DNA from: Epichloe hybrida
Taxonomy: Eukaryota > Ascomycota > Sordariomycetes > Hypocreales > Clavicipitaceae
DNA length: 64,000 bases
Direction of reading: 5' to 3'
Assembly: GCA_019022495.1 (NCBI GenBank)
Contig: JAFEKR010000001.1
Coordinates: forward strand, 3,968,001 to 4,032,000
The notes under the pieces were generated by a model. That model did not search any database. It was not told the DNA's origin and saw only the letters and a program-made list of their open reading frames with translations. Shown here piece after piece: positions 45,374 through 57,600 of the stretch. Numbering within the stretch: the stretch's first letter is position 1; every line of letters starts with the position of its first letter. The position numbers and the translations under genes are program-made.

Positions 45374-46540
45374 GTTGGGGCCACCTGGATTTGCATGTAG
45401 AGTCTGGTTCATAAAGGGCAGGCTCGCTTGTATTACGTAGTAGACAAGAAGTTGAACAATCAATGAATATAACATATCTTTGTCAAGGTGACACGCCAAG
45501 CGAGGAACATCAAGCAAGTCTACCTTCAGTCCGCTCCTTCATACGCCACCAATGTCTGCCTCATTGAATGCGGGCGGCCCCGGAGGCAGATTCTGAATCA
45601 CGTATGCACCCTCATCACACCTTGAATCCCTCATTCTTTGAGATTCTTCGTGCAAATGTACTTTAAAGAGCGGGGTCAGGTTTGAAGAAAAAACCGCACA
45701 CGCAGAGCAATCTCATAACGAGGCATAGATCTACGGCCAATTAAGAGTTCTTGTCCTCCTTCAAAAACACCCAGAACAGAATAAAATGTGTAATGCCTCA
45801 TACTAACTCAAGGGCCCGGGTAGGATACGGACTGCTTCGGTCCGCGAAGAGTGTCGTTGGGGGAGGCGTAACGGAGCACCATGGGACAGCGCCACTGACG
45901 TTAGAAAGGGCACAAGGTGGACGGATCCATACGATGTTCAAAGAGACTGCTTCCAATAACCAACTGCCAATTTAGGACTAGGAATATGACTAAATCCCAG
46001 AGACTTCGAAGCGATGGCAAATTTCTGGCGGTGCCACATTTCCTGACTGTGCCTTTCACGCGACAAGTACGTCCATCTACAAGATCGCCATGATGAGCAC
46101 CTGAATGCCGAGTCGCCATCTATCCGCCATTCCGTGGCCCAGATCAAGTCTCTCGCAGCTGCTTTCGGCTATGCTCCAGTGTGCTTTGCTCCGTTAATTC
46201 TCCCTCCCTTTCAGGCGAATCAAGTAGCTCTATGCAGAAGACGAGTTTGGTATTTCGAGGCTTCCTGAAGGGAGTGTTTTGCTTCTCGACGGACCTTGCG
46301 ACCAGGAAATGACTTGAAGTTGATAATGGGCCAAATTGCAGCCACACGGAAGTACGGCGTCAGGAAACTGAAAGACGGCAATTGGGGCGGAGTGAGGAAC
46401 GGGTTAAGTGGCAGAAGTCAGCATCCCGTGTGGTCTTACGGTCCCCAAGAACATGGGGTGCGTTGTAAGGACGACATCGCAGCTGTCATTAGTGGATGCT
46501 TCAAAGGCGTGCTTCACTCCGACACAGTTTCTTTTTCCCC
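45374..46540. other. Intergenic region right of the cluster
   Basis: About 1.2 kb with no recognisable gene; short ORFs overlap on both strands. Base composition is still normal here, unlike the AT-rich DNA from about 47.0 kb. Confidence 0.55.
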
Positions 46541-46807
46541 TTAGCCGATTTCTTTTTCCGTGTGATTAGGAGGATCCTGGTCTGGTGTTGCCTCAGCCGC
46601 TGCAGCGGCTCTGTGTGCAGTGGAAGATTTTGACGCTGCGGCGGCCATGGCCGCTGCAGAAGCAGCTCGAAGTTCCTTGCCAGCGGCACGGTACTCCTCG
46701 GCTATCTCCCGCCTCTTAGCATTCGGAATGGAGTAGTCGTTCTTCGCAGCTTGACGGATGGCTGAGATCTCGTCAAATTTTTGCTGGTACTCGGCTACGC
46801 TGGGCAT
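46541..46807 (-). CDS. Hypothetical small Ala/Glu-rich protein
   Basis: An 88-codon frame starting MPSVAEYQQKFDEI. The first 50 residues are charged and predicted helical; residues 48-75 are Ala-rich; the tail is acidic and Pro-rich. I recognise no family. It is the last frame with normal composition before the RIP-decayed block. Protein-like composition supports it, but it could be the end of a larger gene or spurious. Confidence 0.35.
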   Translation of the reverse strand: MPSVAEYQQKFDEISAIRQAAKNDYSIPNAKRREIAEEYRAAGKELRAASAAAMAAAASKSSTAHRAAAAAEATPDQDPPNHTEKEIG

Positions 46808-47639
46808 AGTGATGGGTCAATGTAGTCAAGGTAATACGAAATGCGGGCTCGGAATCAGAAAGAAACGTGGGGAGCTAAGAAAATGTGGAGGGAGGTGCCT
46901 AGCCCTTCTTTTTGGACATCTAAACACGCATCTGTCAAAAATTGATTACGCATCTGCCGTTAGTCCTAATCGGGATAGACGACCCGCCCACCTGTTTTTG
47001 GTGTGGCTCACGTCTATTAATCTTCATAGCTATAGCGATAATTAATATTGCCATATCTCACTGCCTATTATAATACAGCCCGTATCATCACAGGCAAACC
47101 AACCCATAACCTCTTAATATTACATATTATAATACCATAATAATTACTTCCTTTTATTCTTTCACTATTATATTATTCCTAGAGATATAGCTATTTTACT
47201 TTACTATAGAAGCTATAATTAATGCTATTTAAAATATATAAGTAAGTAAGGGATTTATTATAGTTAAGTCCAGTGGTAGTTATTTATAGTAAACTAGCAA
47301 GAGAGATTTATTTAAACTTTAATATTAGCATAGTAGCTAATACAGGCCTTTTAGCACTAATATAAGCATTTATAAAACCTCCTTATAAAAATTATAATGC
47401 CCTTTTATTACGTAAGTATAATATAATTAACATAAGAAAGTATAGGTTCCTTTAGTTAAGCAAAACCTATATAATCATAATCTAGTTATTTCTCTGTTAG
47501 ATTCTAGTATACTATAACTTTAAAGTTAAGAGAAATTTAGCCTTTTGCTTCTTTAGATAAAGGTAGAAAACCTTAGTAAGCTTAGTATATTATTAATAAA
47601 GCAAATTATAGGCTAAATTATGTAAGAGCACCCTAAGGT
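46808..47639. other. Transition into AT-rich, RIP-decayed DNA
   Basis: Composition changes near 47.03 kb from about balanced to strongly AT-rich with very many TpA and few CpA/TpG steps. I see no gene. It probably contains the 5' part of the MULE-like element whose recognisable coding relic begins further right. Confidence 0.6.
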
Positions 47640-47877
47640 CTATATTACTAGCCTAGATGTTTTTTATATCTAGCGTTAGCTATGCCTTACATAATATTAC
47701 CTAGGAATATTAATATAAAAATTCATTAATCTTCTTAAAGATAATGACTATATTTTCTATAAGGCAATCTTTTAGGGTGTTTCTAGAAAGCTTTTATAAG
47801 CGTTCTAGGTATATAAGGATTTAATTTAGTAATAGAAGCAAAATCCAGAGCTATTATAAATAGATAATATATATAAG
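47640..47877 (+). pseudogene. MULE-like transposase relic, left part
   Basis: A RIP-decayed frame with several stops. At its right end it reads IDNIYK, directly followed by the copia insertion. The frame continues at 61178 with VNCFNLPLL. This matches the central motif of MULE/FLYWCH-type transposases, where an Asp is followed by Thr-Tyr-Lys and a hydrophobic strand. The 5-bp ATAAG at 47873-47877 is the left target-site duplication. The beginning of the element is not defined. Confidence 0.55.
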
Positions 47878-48184
47878 TGTTAGAACAAAGGTGATATTAA
47901 TCGCGCGTCGCAACCGCAATTCCCTAGCAGAAGCTTAGGCCGCGCGCGGACCCCACACGTAACTCATAACCTAGCATGTTAATTAGCTAGGAAATGTGAG
48001 GACACAAACGCATAACCCCTTTTCCCTTTATATATTATAACTTCTAGCTTTTTACCTCTCTTTTCCTATAACTTAATTAATTATAATAACAAATAATGTA
48101 ACCTAGAATAAATAATTAATAATAATACTATTCTTTAGGCTTATAACTATATTATATTAAATTTAATACCTTGTAAATCTAACA
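47878..48184 (+). repeat. copia LTR 1
   Basis: 307 bp, starts TGTTAGAACAAAGG and ends AATCTAACA. Unlike LTR 2 it is not directly followed by the element interior; 369 bp intervene. Confidence 0.9.
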
Positions 48185-48553
48185 CTAATTAGTGGTTACT
48201 TTCATAGATAACCATGTAGTCTTTGAACACTGCAAATTAGTAAGGTTAATTAGAAGAGGTAGCTTATCTAATAATAACTTACCTTATAAAATAAGAGGGC
48301 TATATTTAATAATAAGTTATGCTAATAGAAAGGTATAATATAGCTCTCTTCTTACTTTAGTATTAATATCTATATTTATATAGACTCTAAAATAATAAAG
48401 AAAGGTTTAACACTAGTAGCTAAGCTATCCCCTTATCTTTCTTTATTATGTGTTCTATTACGTATTTAAAGTTAACCGCCTTACCTTGTAATTCTTTATA
48501 TCCAAAACACGTTATATAATTATAGTTATACCCCTTTTCTTCTTATATTATAA
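48185..48553. other. 369-bp segment between LTR 1 and interior of copy A
   Basis: It begins exactly at the LTR end and stops exactly where the interior shared with copy B starts (GATCTACCTCCC, equal to 54683 in copy B). Copy B has no counterpart. It is AT-rich and RIP-like. It is either an insertion in copy A or leader sequence lost from copy B. I see no clear target-site duplication. Confidence 0.6.
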
Positions 48554-51500
48554 GATCTACCTCCCTTAATTAATTAGAATATTAGATGTAGCTAAACTAT
48601 CTAGGACCTCTAGTTAATTTAAAGTTCCTAGCGAGACTAATAGCTATAATAATACTATAGAAGGCGTTAAAACAGGAGATAATAATAAATACCCTAATAA
48701 AGGAAAAACCCCTATCTATACTAACCTATACCCCTATATCTCTATAAGGCTTTAATAATATATTATAGAAGAATTACTCTAATAAATAGGAAGTTCTAAA
48801 CATAAAGAGATAATAATACCTAAGGAAATTAGTCTCTATATCCTTATAAAGACTAAATAATATAAGGAGTAAGGGTTATTTAGAAGAACACTATTCTCTA
48901 AATTTAGTAATAACTTCTATAAATAGTTAAGGGATAAGTTTATAGAAGGAAGAGAACTTTTATAGAATAGACTTTAAGACTATCTTCTTTATAATAGAGT
49001 ATATATAACTATTAGAAGAGGCACTAAGATAGTAAATAACCTTAAAGAAGTAGTAAACTAAGAAGAATTTAGATTTTAGACTCTTAAAGAAATTAAAGAG
49101 GCTAGGAAGAAGTATATAGGCTTCTAAAAGAACTTATAAAATAAAGAGTTTTTCTGTAATTTACTAGATAATAGTAATATTAGAACTAGGTAACCTACCC
49201 CGTTACCCTAGTTATTAGTATAATTACTATTAAAAGGATTAATAAGCTAGACTCCCCTAGGAAGACTAAGTTAATCCCCTCTAGGAAGGCCTAGTTAATC
49301 TCCCCTAGGAAGGTTAATTAACCTAGAGTTAAGACTACCTAAGGATACTATTTGCAAGCATCTATAAGTGACTCCCCTGCTTATACCTTTACTAGAGGTA
49401 AGTTAGTAGTATTACCCTAGTAACACTACTAATAATGCCCCTAAGCAGGAGAGTTACTAATAGAGGTAACCTATACTATCTAGGGCTAGTAGTGCCCCTA
49501 TTAGCATAGCTTAAAGAGCTATAATTCCTCCTTCCTAATATAAGGAAGAGGAGGATTAGAGGGAATAATAAGCCCTGAGGGTGCTGCCTATAAAGCTACC
49601 CTCTTACTTCCTAAAGACCCTACTACCTCTTCTATAGATATAAAGGGAAATACCTAGAGGACCCCTATAGACCTAGAGACCTTTACTAAAGTAGATTATT
49701 AACCTATCTAAGGTATACCCTAAAGAATAACTTTATAGCGCTAATAACTATAATATCCTTAAATTAAAGCTTTAAATATTCTATAGAAAGTACAAGTTAC
49801 TTAATATCTAGCCTAAATAAGCTAGTTATGCTTTTAAGGTTATACTTAAAGGTAAAGTACTATAATACTATATAAACTACCTCTCTAAACCTAGATAACT
49901 ATAAGATCTCCCTATGCTTATTAGCTATATAAGAGAATAATTTAAAACTAAGGATATATAGCAAAGATATCTACTAGAGTAAAATAACACTTCCCTGCGA
50001 GAAATAGTAAATAATAACCTAAGTAAGTTAATAATTAAATACTTTAATAAACTTATAAAAAGACTAGCTATCTTATAATAAGTAATACTTAAAGTAAGCT
50101 AAACTAAAAGGGCACTCTAGAATTAACTTATTAAAGCCTATTATAGTATTCTAGAGTGTAAAGGAGTGATTATAGATTTACTAGATAGACTATAAGAGTT
50201 CTATAAATAGATTAGAATGACCCTTTATTTTATTAAGGAAGAGAAGAAGAACTATTAATAGTTCCTAACTAAAGCTATAACCCTAGAGTAATTCTAGACT
50301 AACTAAAGATATAATAGGACTAGAAAAGAGACCTAATACCCCTTAAAACTATAAGGAAGAGGAGGTACTCCCTATATAAAGAAGTGCTATATATATAGTA
50401 AGGAAGGATACTAGTTATCTAAGCACCCTAAAGAGAACTATAAGAAAGCGTTTTAACGCTTTAAGAATCACTACCTTATAGATTTAACTAATAACTTATA
50501 TTATTTATTTCTCACTTAGTATAAGGGAGAACACAAGTCCTAACCCCTTGTTAATAATAAAATCGCTTAGTATATAAAGAGCATTAGATTTGATGATAGC
50601 CCTAACAATATAGATAGGCTAGTACCTACAAGCTTCTTTACTTATAAAACCTAGATTAATAGCGAAAGAACGGTTTAATTCCTAATAAGGTAAGTAGCTT
50701 ATTATAGTCTAAGTAAAGAAGACCCCTTTTAGTAGGAACTTATAAACAAAGCCCTAGCGATGTTTATGTTAGAAGATTACTATTTCTATGTGACATTCTA
50801 AGGGATTATGCCTAATATAGGAGCCACAAAGTTTTCTACAGTAAGGCACCCTTAATTTCTTGCTTTATAACATTAGATGCCTATATTACAGCTTAATAAA
50901 TTAATAGAGAAGAAGGTATTAGTTAGATTCAGCGCGGGAGACCTAATTATTACGCTTGGAGTAGCTAATGTGCCTACTCCCTTCGGAAATATTCTCTTTT
51001 AGGTTATCCTTATAAACACTTTATTTCTTTTATCCCTTAATAATATAGACTATCTAAAGATTAATTTTAATATCTCTAAGAACACACTATAATAAGGAAA
51101 TATTAAAGTCCCTATTATACGTAAATAGGGCTACGCCTAGATGCTTCTTATATAGAAAGAAGAAGCAGTTACTTAGAGCTACCTTATAGAAGGCAAGCTA
51201 TAGTAATTATATTACTGCTTTAGATATCTATTAATCTGACGTTTATATAAGGTTCTCTATAGATTAGGGCATAATGTTAACATTAAAGCTATTAGGGAGC
51301 TGATAAGAATCTGCTACTAATGCTAAATATATGTAAATAGCCCTAATTACTTTAAGTTTACTCTTAAGGATAAGTGTAGCTTTAATTATAAAGTAATAGT
51401 AGATATCTTCTACCTAGATAGTAACTGCCTTACACTTTACACTATAAATATAGCTATAGTGTTTAACATAGTAAAATTCCTTAATAATATCTTTACGAAA

Positions 51501-54375
51501 ATAACCTAGGAAGCTCTCTGAATATACTAGATTAATGCTTACCTAGGCCCCCTAGACTTTATTATTATAGACGCTAGAACAAACTTCTATAGTAATAAAT
51601 TCAGATAATTTATAGCTTTAATATTAATTTTAATTAAGGAAGTCCCTATTAAGGTATACTATAGTATAGGGAAGGTTAAAAGGTATTATAGGCTACTCTA
51701 AAGAGCCTATAATATAATTAGACACGAATGCCCTACAACGCTAGAACCTATTACCCTTTAAATAGTAATTAAGGCCCTAAATAACACCGCAGGCCCTAAT
51801 AGCCTTGTCCTAACCCTCCTTATCTTTAGAGCCTACCTATATATAATAAATAAGTCCCTGCTATTACCTAATATCATATAGTATATAATTATAGTATAGA
51901 AGGCTACTAAAGAGATTAAGAGACTTCACACTATCTAGAAGGTTGATAAGGCCCTTACTAAACATAATAGCCTAGACACCTTAAAGACCCTTAGCCTACT
52001 GCTTAGATTAAAGGTTAAGGTTTAGTAAGAAGGTAAGGGATAGGTAAGTCTATATAAGCTACTAGTAATTACTAAAGAAAGCTATATACTTAATATACCT
52101 AGAGGCCTAAAGACCTTTAGGTTAACATCTATTAAGCCCTACTATAATAACCTTAGTGTAAAGAAGACAGCAAAGCCTAGTAAAGAGAAAGGAGAAAAAG
52201 GGTAAGAGGCCTATAATAAGAATATAGTACTACTAATACTACTAAAGTAAGGACACGGAAGGCTATAGAAAAACCCTCCTATAATACCTAAAGGTACTAA
52301 TACCTTCCTATTAGTAAAAGAATATAGCAACCTAGCTCTTATAATTAAGCTACGTAAGGAAGGAATTATTAAGACCCCTAGCAAACCTTTTAAGCTATTA
52401 ACAAAAGTGGAAATTAATACTTTAATTAAGTAAGGTGTGTTTAAATTTATTATATTTAATAAGGAAGAATATAGTAGAATTCGAATCTTTAATTCCTAAA
52501 TTATTAATAAGATTAAAGGTAAGATAATAGAACCCTATAAAAAGTCATGCCTTATAATCTAAGGGTATAAGGATAAAGGGAAATAGGCTATTCTTATATA
52601 GGCCCTAATGATTTAACGCGCGAGCTAACATCTTATTCTCGTAATAGCCTTATTAGTAAGATTAAGGAAATTCCTTATCTAGCTAAGAGATATCTATTAG
52701 GCTTATATATAGGCCTATATATTACTAGAGTAGCTAATCCTAGCGCGCTTGCTAATTTAGATATAGTATCTTTACCTGCCTAGTATAATCTTAAGGGTTA
52801 TAAAACCCCTTTACAGGCTCGCAAAGGTAGGAACACACTAGTAGGTTATGTATTATAAGTATTATAGAGAGAACCTCTAGATAGAAACCTCTACATATAA
52901 TCCCTGCCTACTTATAACTATAAAGGAAAGCCCTAACTTTACCTATATTAGAATATAAACTAATAATATAATTAGCCTCTTAGATAAGAAGTTCTCTAAG
53001 AAGGAAAAGACCTAGCTTACTATAGTAAGCTTTAATATAAAGCTAAAGTAATTCCTAACTTAGGACTGCTCTCTTATGTTTAATAGTAGCATTATCTTAC
53101 TAAAGAATAATACTATTAAGATCTAGTAAAAAGGGTAGAGTAATAAGTTAGAGTTAGTTCTAATAACTAACTTAAAGCGTAAATACATTAAGCAGAGGGC
53201 CTAAGGCGCTTATATTACCTTAATCTGCTAACTAGAGGCTTGCTTTAACCTATCTATTACTATATAATACTAGGAGCTAACCCTAGAGGATATAAAAGCC
53301 CTTAATTACTACCTAAAGTAGCAAATAAATTACCTAGAGAGAGGTCTAATGTTTATCCTAATTAACCTTAAGAAGATAAAGCTCTTTACCTTTATAAATA
53401 AATCCTTTGCTAATAACTAGGACGTATCCTTATAACTAGAATATATACTTATCTTAGTAAATAAAGACTACACTAATAGTAAGTTTATAATTAAAGGCAA
53501 TATTATGCACTTTAGCTTAATAAAGAGTAAGAGAGTTATATAAAGCGTGCTTACCTTAGAAGTCTATAGTATGGTAGCTAGTGTTAATATAGCTTACGTA
53601 ATTATAACCACCCTAAACTTAGTTACTAACTAACTAAAGCTCCTAAAGATCCTAGTTATTACATGTACGGATTTATACTCCTTATATAAGTGCCTTATTA
53701 AGCTTAGTATAATAAAGGAGAAACGCTTAATAATTAATATTATAGCCCTTTAATAGTTATATAAACGCTAAGAACTCTACGAGATCTAATAGATTAATAA
53801 AGAGAATAACCTAGCTAATGCCTTTATAAAGGTATTACCTAATAAAGCCCTTAAGAGCTTTATCTTAACTAACTAGATAACTATCTAGATAGAGGGATAG
53901 GTTACCTACGTGTAATATATACGTAGTAAAAGGAAAAGATAATCCTCTAGGAGGATAGCTATAGGGATAAGATAGTAATACATAGGGGATTTACACCCCT
54001 ATAGTTAATATCCCTAGTGGCTATAACTACGCTAGCCTACTAGGCCCTCCTAGTAGACTATAGAAATTAATAGTGGTGCGTAGGAGGATAAAGGTATTAC
54101 TAAGGAGGAGGAAGATATTATATATACACTATAGTGTAGTATATATGTTATTTTAAGGAAAAGAAGGGATTTAGAAGGACTTACTTATCCTTACATAGGC
54201 TTATAGGCTAAGCAAGAGTGTTATTTCCCTTTTATTAGTAACCATACGCCTAGATAAGCTATAAGTTCTTTTCCTTATATCCCCTATTAATTATATTCTT
54301 AATCTATCTTTCCTTTTTTTATTTCTATAATTAATATTATATATTAATAATCATGTCAAAAGAGAGAAGTTCTAG
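48554..54375 (+). pseudogene. copia copy A interior (RIP-decayed gag-pol)
   Basis: Landmarks: a CCHC-type zinc-knuckle relic at about 50385-50426, in which at least one Cys codon now reads Tyr; integrase-core relic at about 51541-51860, with GPPDF and a later NNTAGPN segment; RNase H relic at about 53400-53640, near the 3' end. A polypurine tract AAAAGAGAGAAG lies just before LTR 2. Stops occur throughout. About 5.8 kb. Confidence 0.8.
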
Positions 54376-54682
54376 TGTTAGAACAAAGGTGATATCAATT
54401 GCGCGTCGCAGCCGTAATTACCTAGCAGAAGCTTAGGCCGCGCGCGGACCCCACACGTAACCTATAACCTAGCATGTTAATTAGCTAGGAAATATAGGGA
54501 TATAAACGTGTAACCCCTTTTCCCTTTATGTATTATAACTTCTAGCTTTTTACCTCTCTTTTCCTATAACTTAATTAATTATAATAACAAACAACACAGC
54601 CTAGAATAGATAATCGATGACGATACTATTCTTCGGGCTCACGACTGTATTACATTGAATTCAATACCCTGTGAATCCAACA
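54376..54682 (+). repeat. copia LTR 2 (shared)
   Basis: 307 bp; serves as 3' LTR of copy A and 5' LTR of copy B. It retains more C/G than LTR 1, with transition differences of the RIP type. Confidence 0.92.
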
Positions 54683-57600
54683 GATTTACCTCCCTTAATT
54701 AATTAGAATATTAGATATAGCTAGACTATCTAGGACCTCTAGTTAATTTAGAGTTCCTAGTAAGACTAATAGCTATAATAATACTATGGAAGGCGTTAAA
54801 ATAGGAGATAGTAATAAATACCTTAATAAAGGAAAAACCCCTGTTTACACTAACCTATACCCTTATATCTTTATAAGGCTTTAATAATATATTATAAAAG
54901 AACTACTTTAATAAATAGGAAGTTCTAAACATAAAGAGATAATAACTCCTAAGGAAATTAGTCTCTATATCCTTATAAAGACTAAATAATATAAGGAGTA
55001 AGGCTTATTTAGAAAAACACTATTCTCTGAATTTAGTAATAACTTCTACGGATAGTTAAGGGATAAGTTTATAGAAGGGAGAGACCTTTTATAAAATAGA
55101 CTTTAAGACTATCTTCTTTATAATAAAGTGTATATAACTATTAGAAGAGGTACTAAGATAGTAAATAATCTTAAAGAAGTAGTAAACTAAGAAGAATTTA
55201 GATTTTAAACTCTTAAAGAAATTAAAGAGGCTAGGAAGAAGTATATAGGCTTCTAAAAGAACTTATAGAATAAAGAGTTTTTCTATAATCTACTAGATAA
55301 TAGTAATATTAAAACTAGGTAACCTACCCTATCACCCTATTTATTAGTATAATTACTATTAAAAGGATTAACAAGCTAGACTCCCTTAGGAAGACTAAGT
55401 TAATCCCCTTTAGGAAGGCCTAGCTAATCTCCCCTAGGAAGGTTAATTAACCTGGATTTAAGACTACCTAAGGATGCTATTCATAAGTATCTATAGGTAA
55501 CTCCCTTACTTATACCTTTACTAGAGGTAAGTAAGTAGTATTACCCTAGTAATACTACTAATAATACCCCTAAATAGGAGAATTACTAACAGAGGCAACC
55601 TATGCTATCTAGGGCTAGTAGTGCCCTTATTAGTATAGCTTAAAGAGCTATAATTCCTCCTTCCTAATATAAGGAAAAGAAGGATTAGAGGGAATAATAA
55701 GCCCTAAGGGTGCTGCTTATAAAGCTACCCTCTTACTTCCTAAAGACCTTACTACCCCTTCTATAAATATAAAGGGAGATACCTAGAGGACCCCTATAGA
55801 CTTAGAGACCTTTACTAAAGTAAATTATTAACCTATCTAAGGTATACCCTAAAGAGTAACTCTATAGCGCTAATAACTATAATATCCTTAAATTAAAGCT
55901 TTAAATATTCTATAGGAAGTATAAGTTACTTAATATCTAGCCTAAACAAGCTAGTTATACTTTTAAGGTTATGCTTAAAGGCAAAGCACTATAATACTAT
56001 ATAAACCACCTCTCTAAACCTAGATAACTATAAGATCTCCCTATGCTTATTAAGTATATAAGAGAATAATTTAAAACCAAGGATATATAGTAAAGATATC
56101 TGCTAGAGTAGAATAATACTTCCCTATAAGGAATAATAAATAATAACCTAAGCAAGTTAATAATTAAATGCTTTAATAAACTTATAGAAAAACTAGCTAT
56201 CTTATAATAAGTAGTGCCTAAAGTAAGCTAAACTAAAAGGGCACTCTAGAATTAACTTATTAAAGCTTATTATAGTATTCTAGAGTGTAAAGAAGTAATT
56301 ATAAATCTGCTAGATAGACTATAAGAGTTCTATAAACAAATTAGAATAACCCTTTATTTTATTAAGGAAGAGAAGAAAAACTATTAATAGTTCCTAACTA
56401 AAACTACAACCCTAGAGTAATTCTAGACTAACTAAAGATATAATAGGAATAGAAAAGAGACCTAATACCCCTTAAAACTATAAGGAAGAGGAGGTACTCC
56501 CTATATAAAGAAGTGCTACATATATAGCAAGGAAGAATACTAGTTATCTAAGCACCCTAAAGAGGACTATAAGAAGGCATTTTAACGCTTTAAGAACCAC
56601 TACCTTATAGATCTAACTAATAACTTATATTATTCATTCCTTACTTAGTATAAGGGAGAACACAAGTCCTAACCCCCTATTAATAATAAAATCGCTTAGT
56701 ATATAAAGAGCATTAGTGTGAGGCGCTGTACGTTATGGGGCGCGAGGCCTATAGGGCAGCCCACAGGGTGTTATGCGCAAGCAATAGTACAGGTCTTAAG
56801 TAATTGTAAGGTGTAATGTTAGCAACGGCTAGCATTAGCGGATCTTTTGGTCTATTAGGATTCCTAGCAACTAGGACGAGCCCTAGGGAAGGGAAGGATA
56901 ATTATAAGGCGCTGTACGTTGTGGGGCGCGAGGCCTATAGGGCAGCCCACAGGGTGTTATGCGCAAGCAATAGTACAGGTCTTAAGTAATTGTAAGGTGC
57001 AATGTTAGCAACGGCTAGCATTAGCGGATCTTTTGGTCTATTGGGATTCCTAGCACACCTTCTAGGTCTCTTACAATTAGATTTAATAATAGCCCTAATA
57101 AGATAAATAGGCTAGTACCTACAAGCTTCTTCACACATAGAACCTATATTAATAGCGAGAAAACGGTTTAATTCCTAATAAGGCAAGCAGCATATCATAG
57201 CCTAAGTAAAGAAAACCCCTTTTAGCAGGAACTTATAAACAAAGCCCTAGTAATATTTATATTAGAAGATTGCTATTCCTATACGACATTCCAAGGGATT
57301 ATACCTAATACAAGAGCCACAAAGTTCTCTACAGTAAGGCACCCTTAATTTCTTACTTTATAACGTTAGATGCCTATATTATAGCTTAATAAATTAACAA
57401 AGAAGAAGGTATTAGTTAGATTTAGCGTGGGAGACCTGATTATCACGCTTAGATTAGCTAATATACCTACTCCCTTTAGAAATATTCTCTTCTAGGTTAT
57501 CCCTATAAACACTCTATTTCTCTTATCCCTTAATAATATAAACTATCTAAAGATTAACTTTAATATCTCTAAGAATACACTATAATAAGGAAATATTAAA

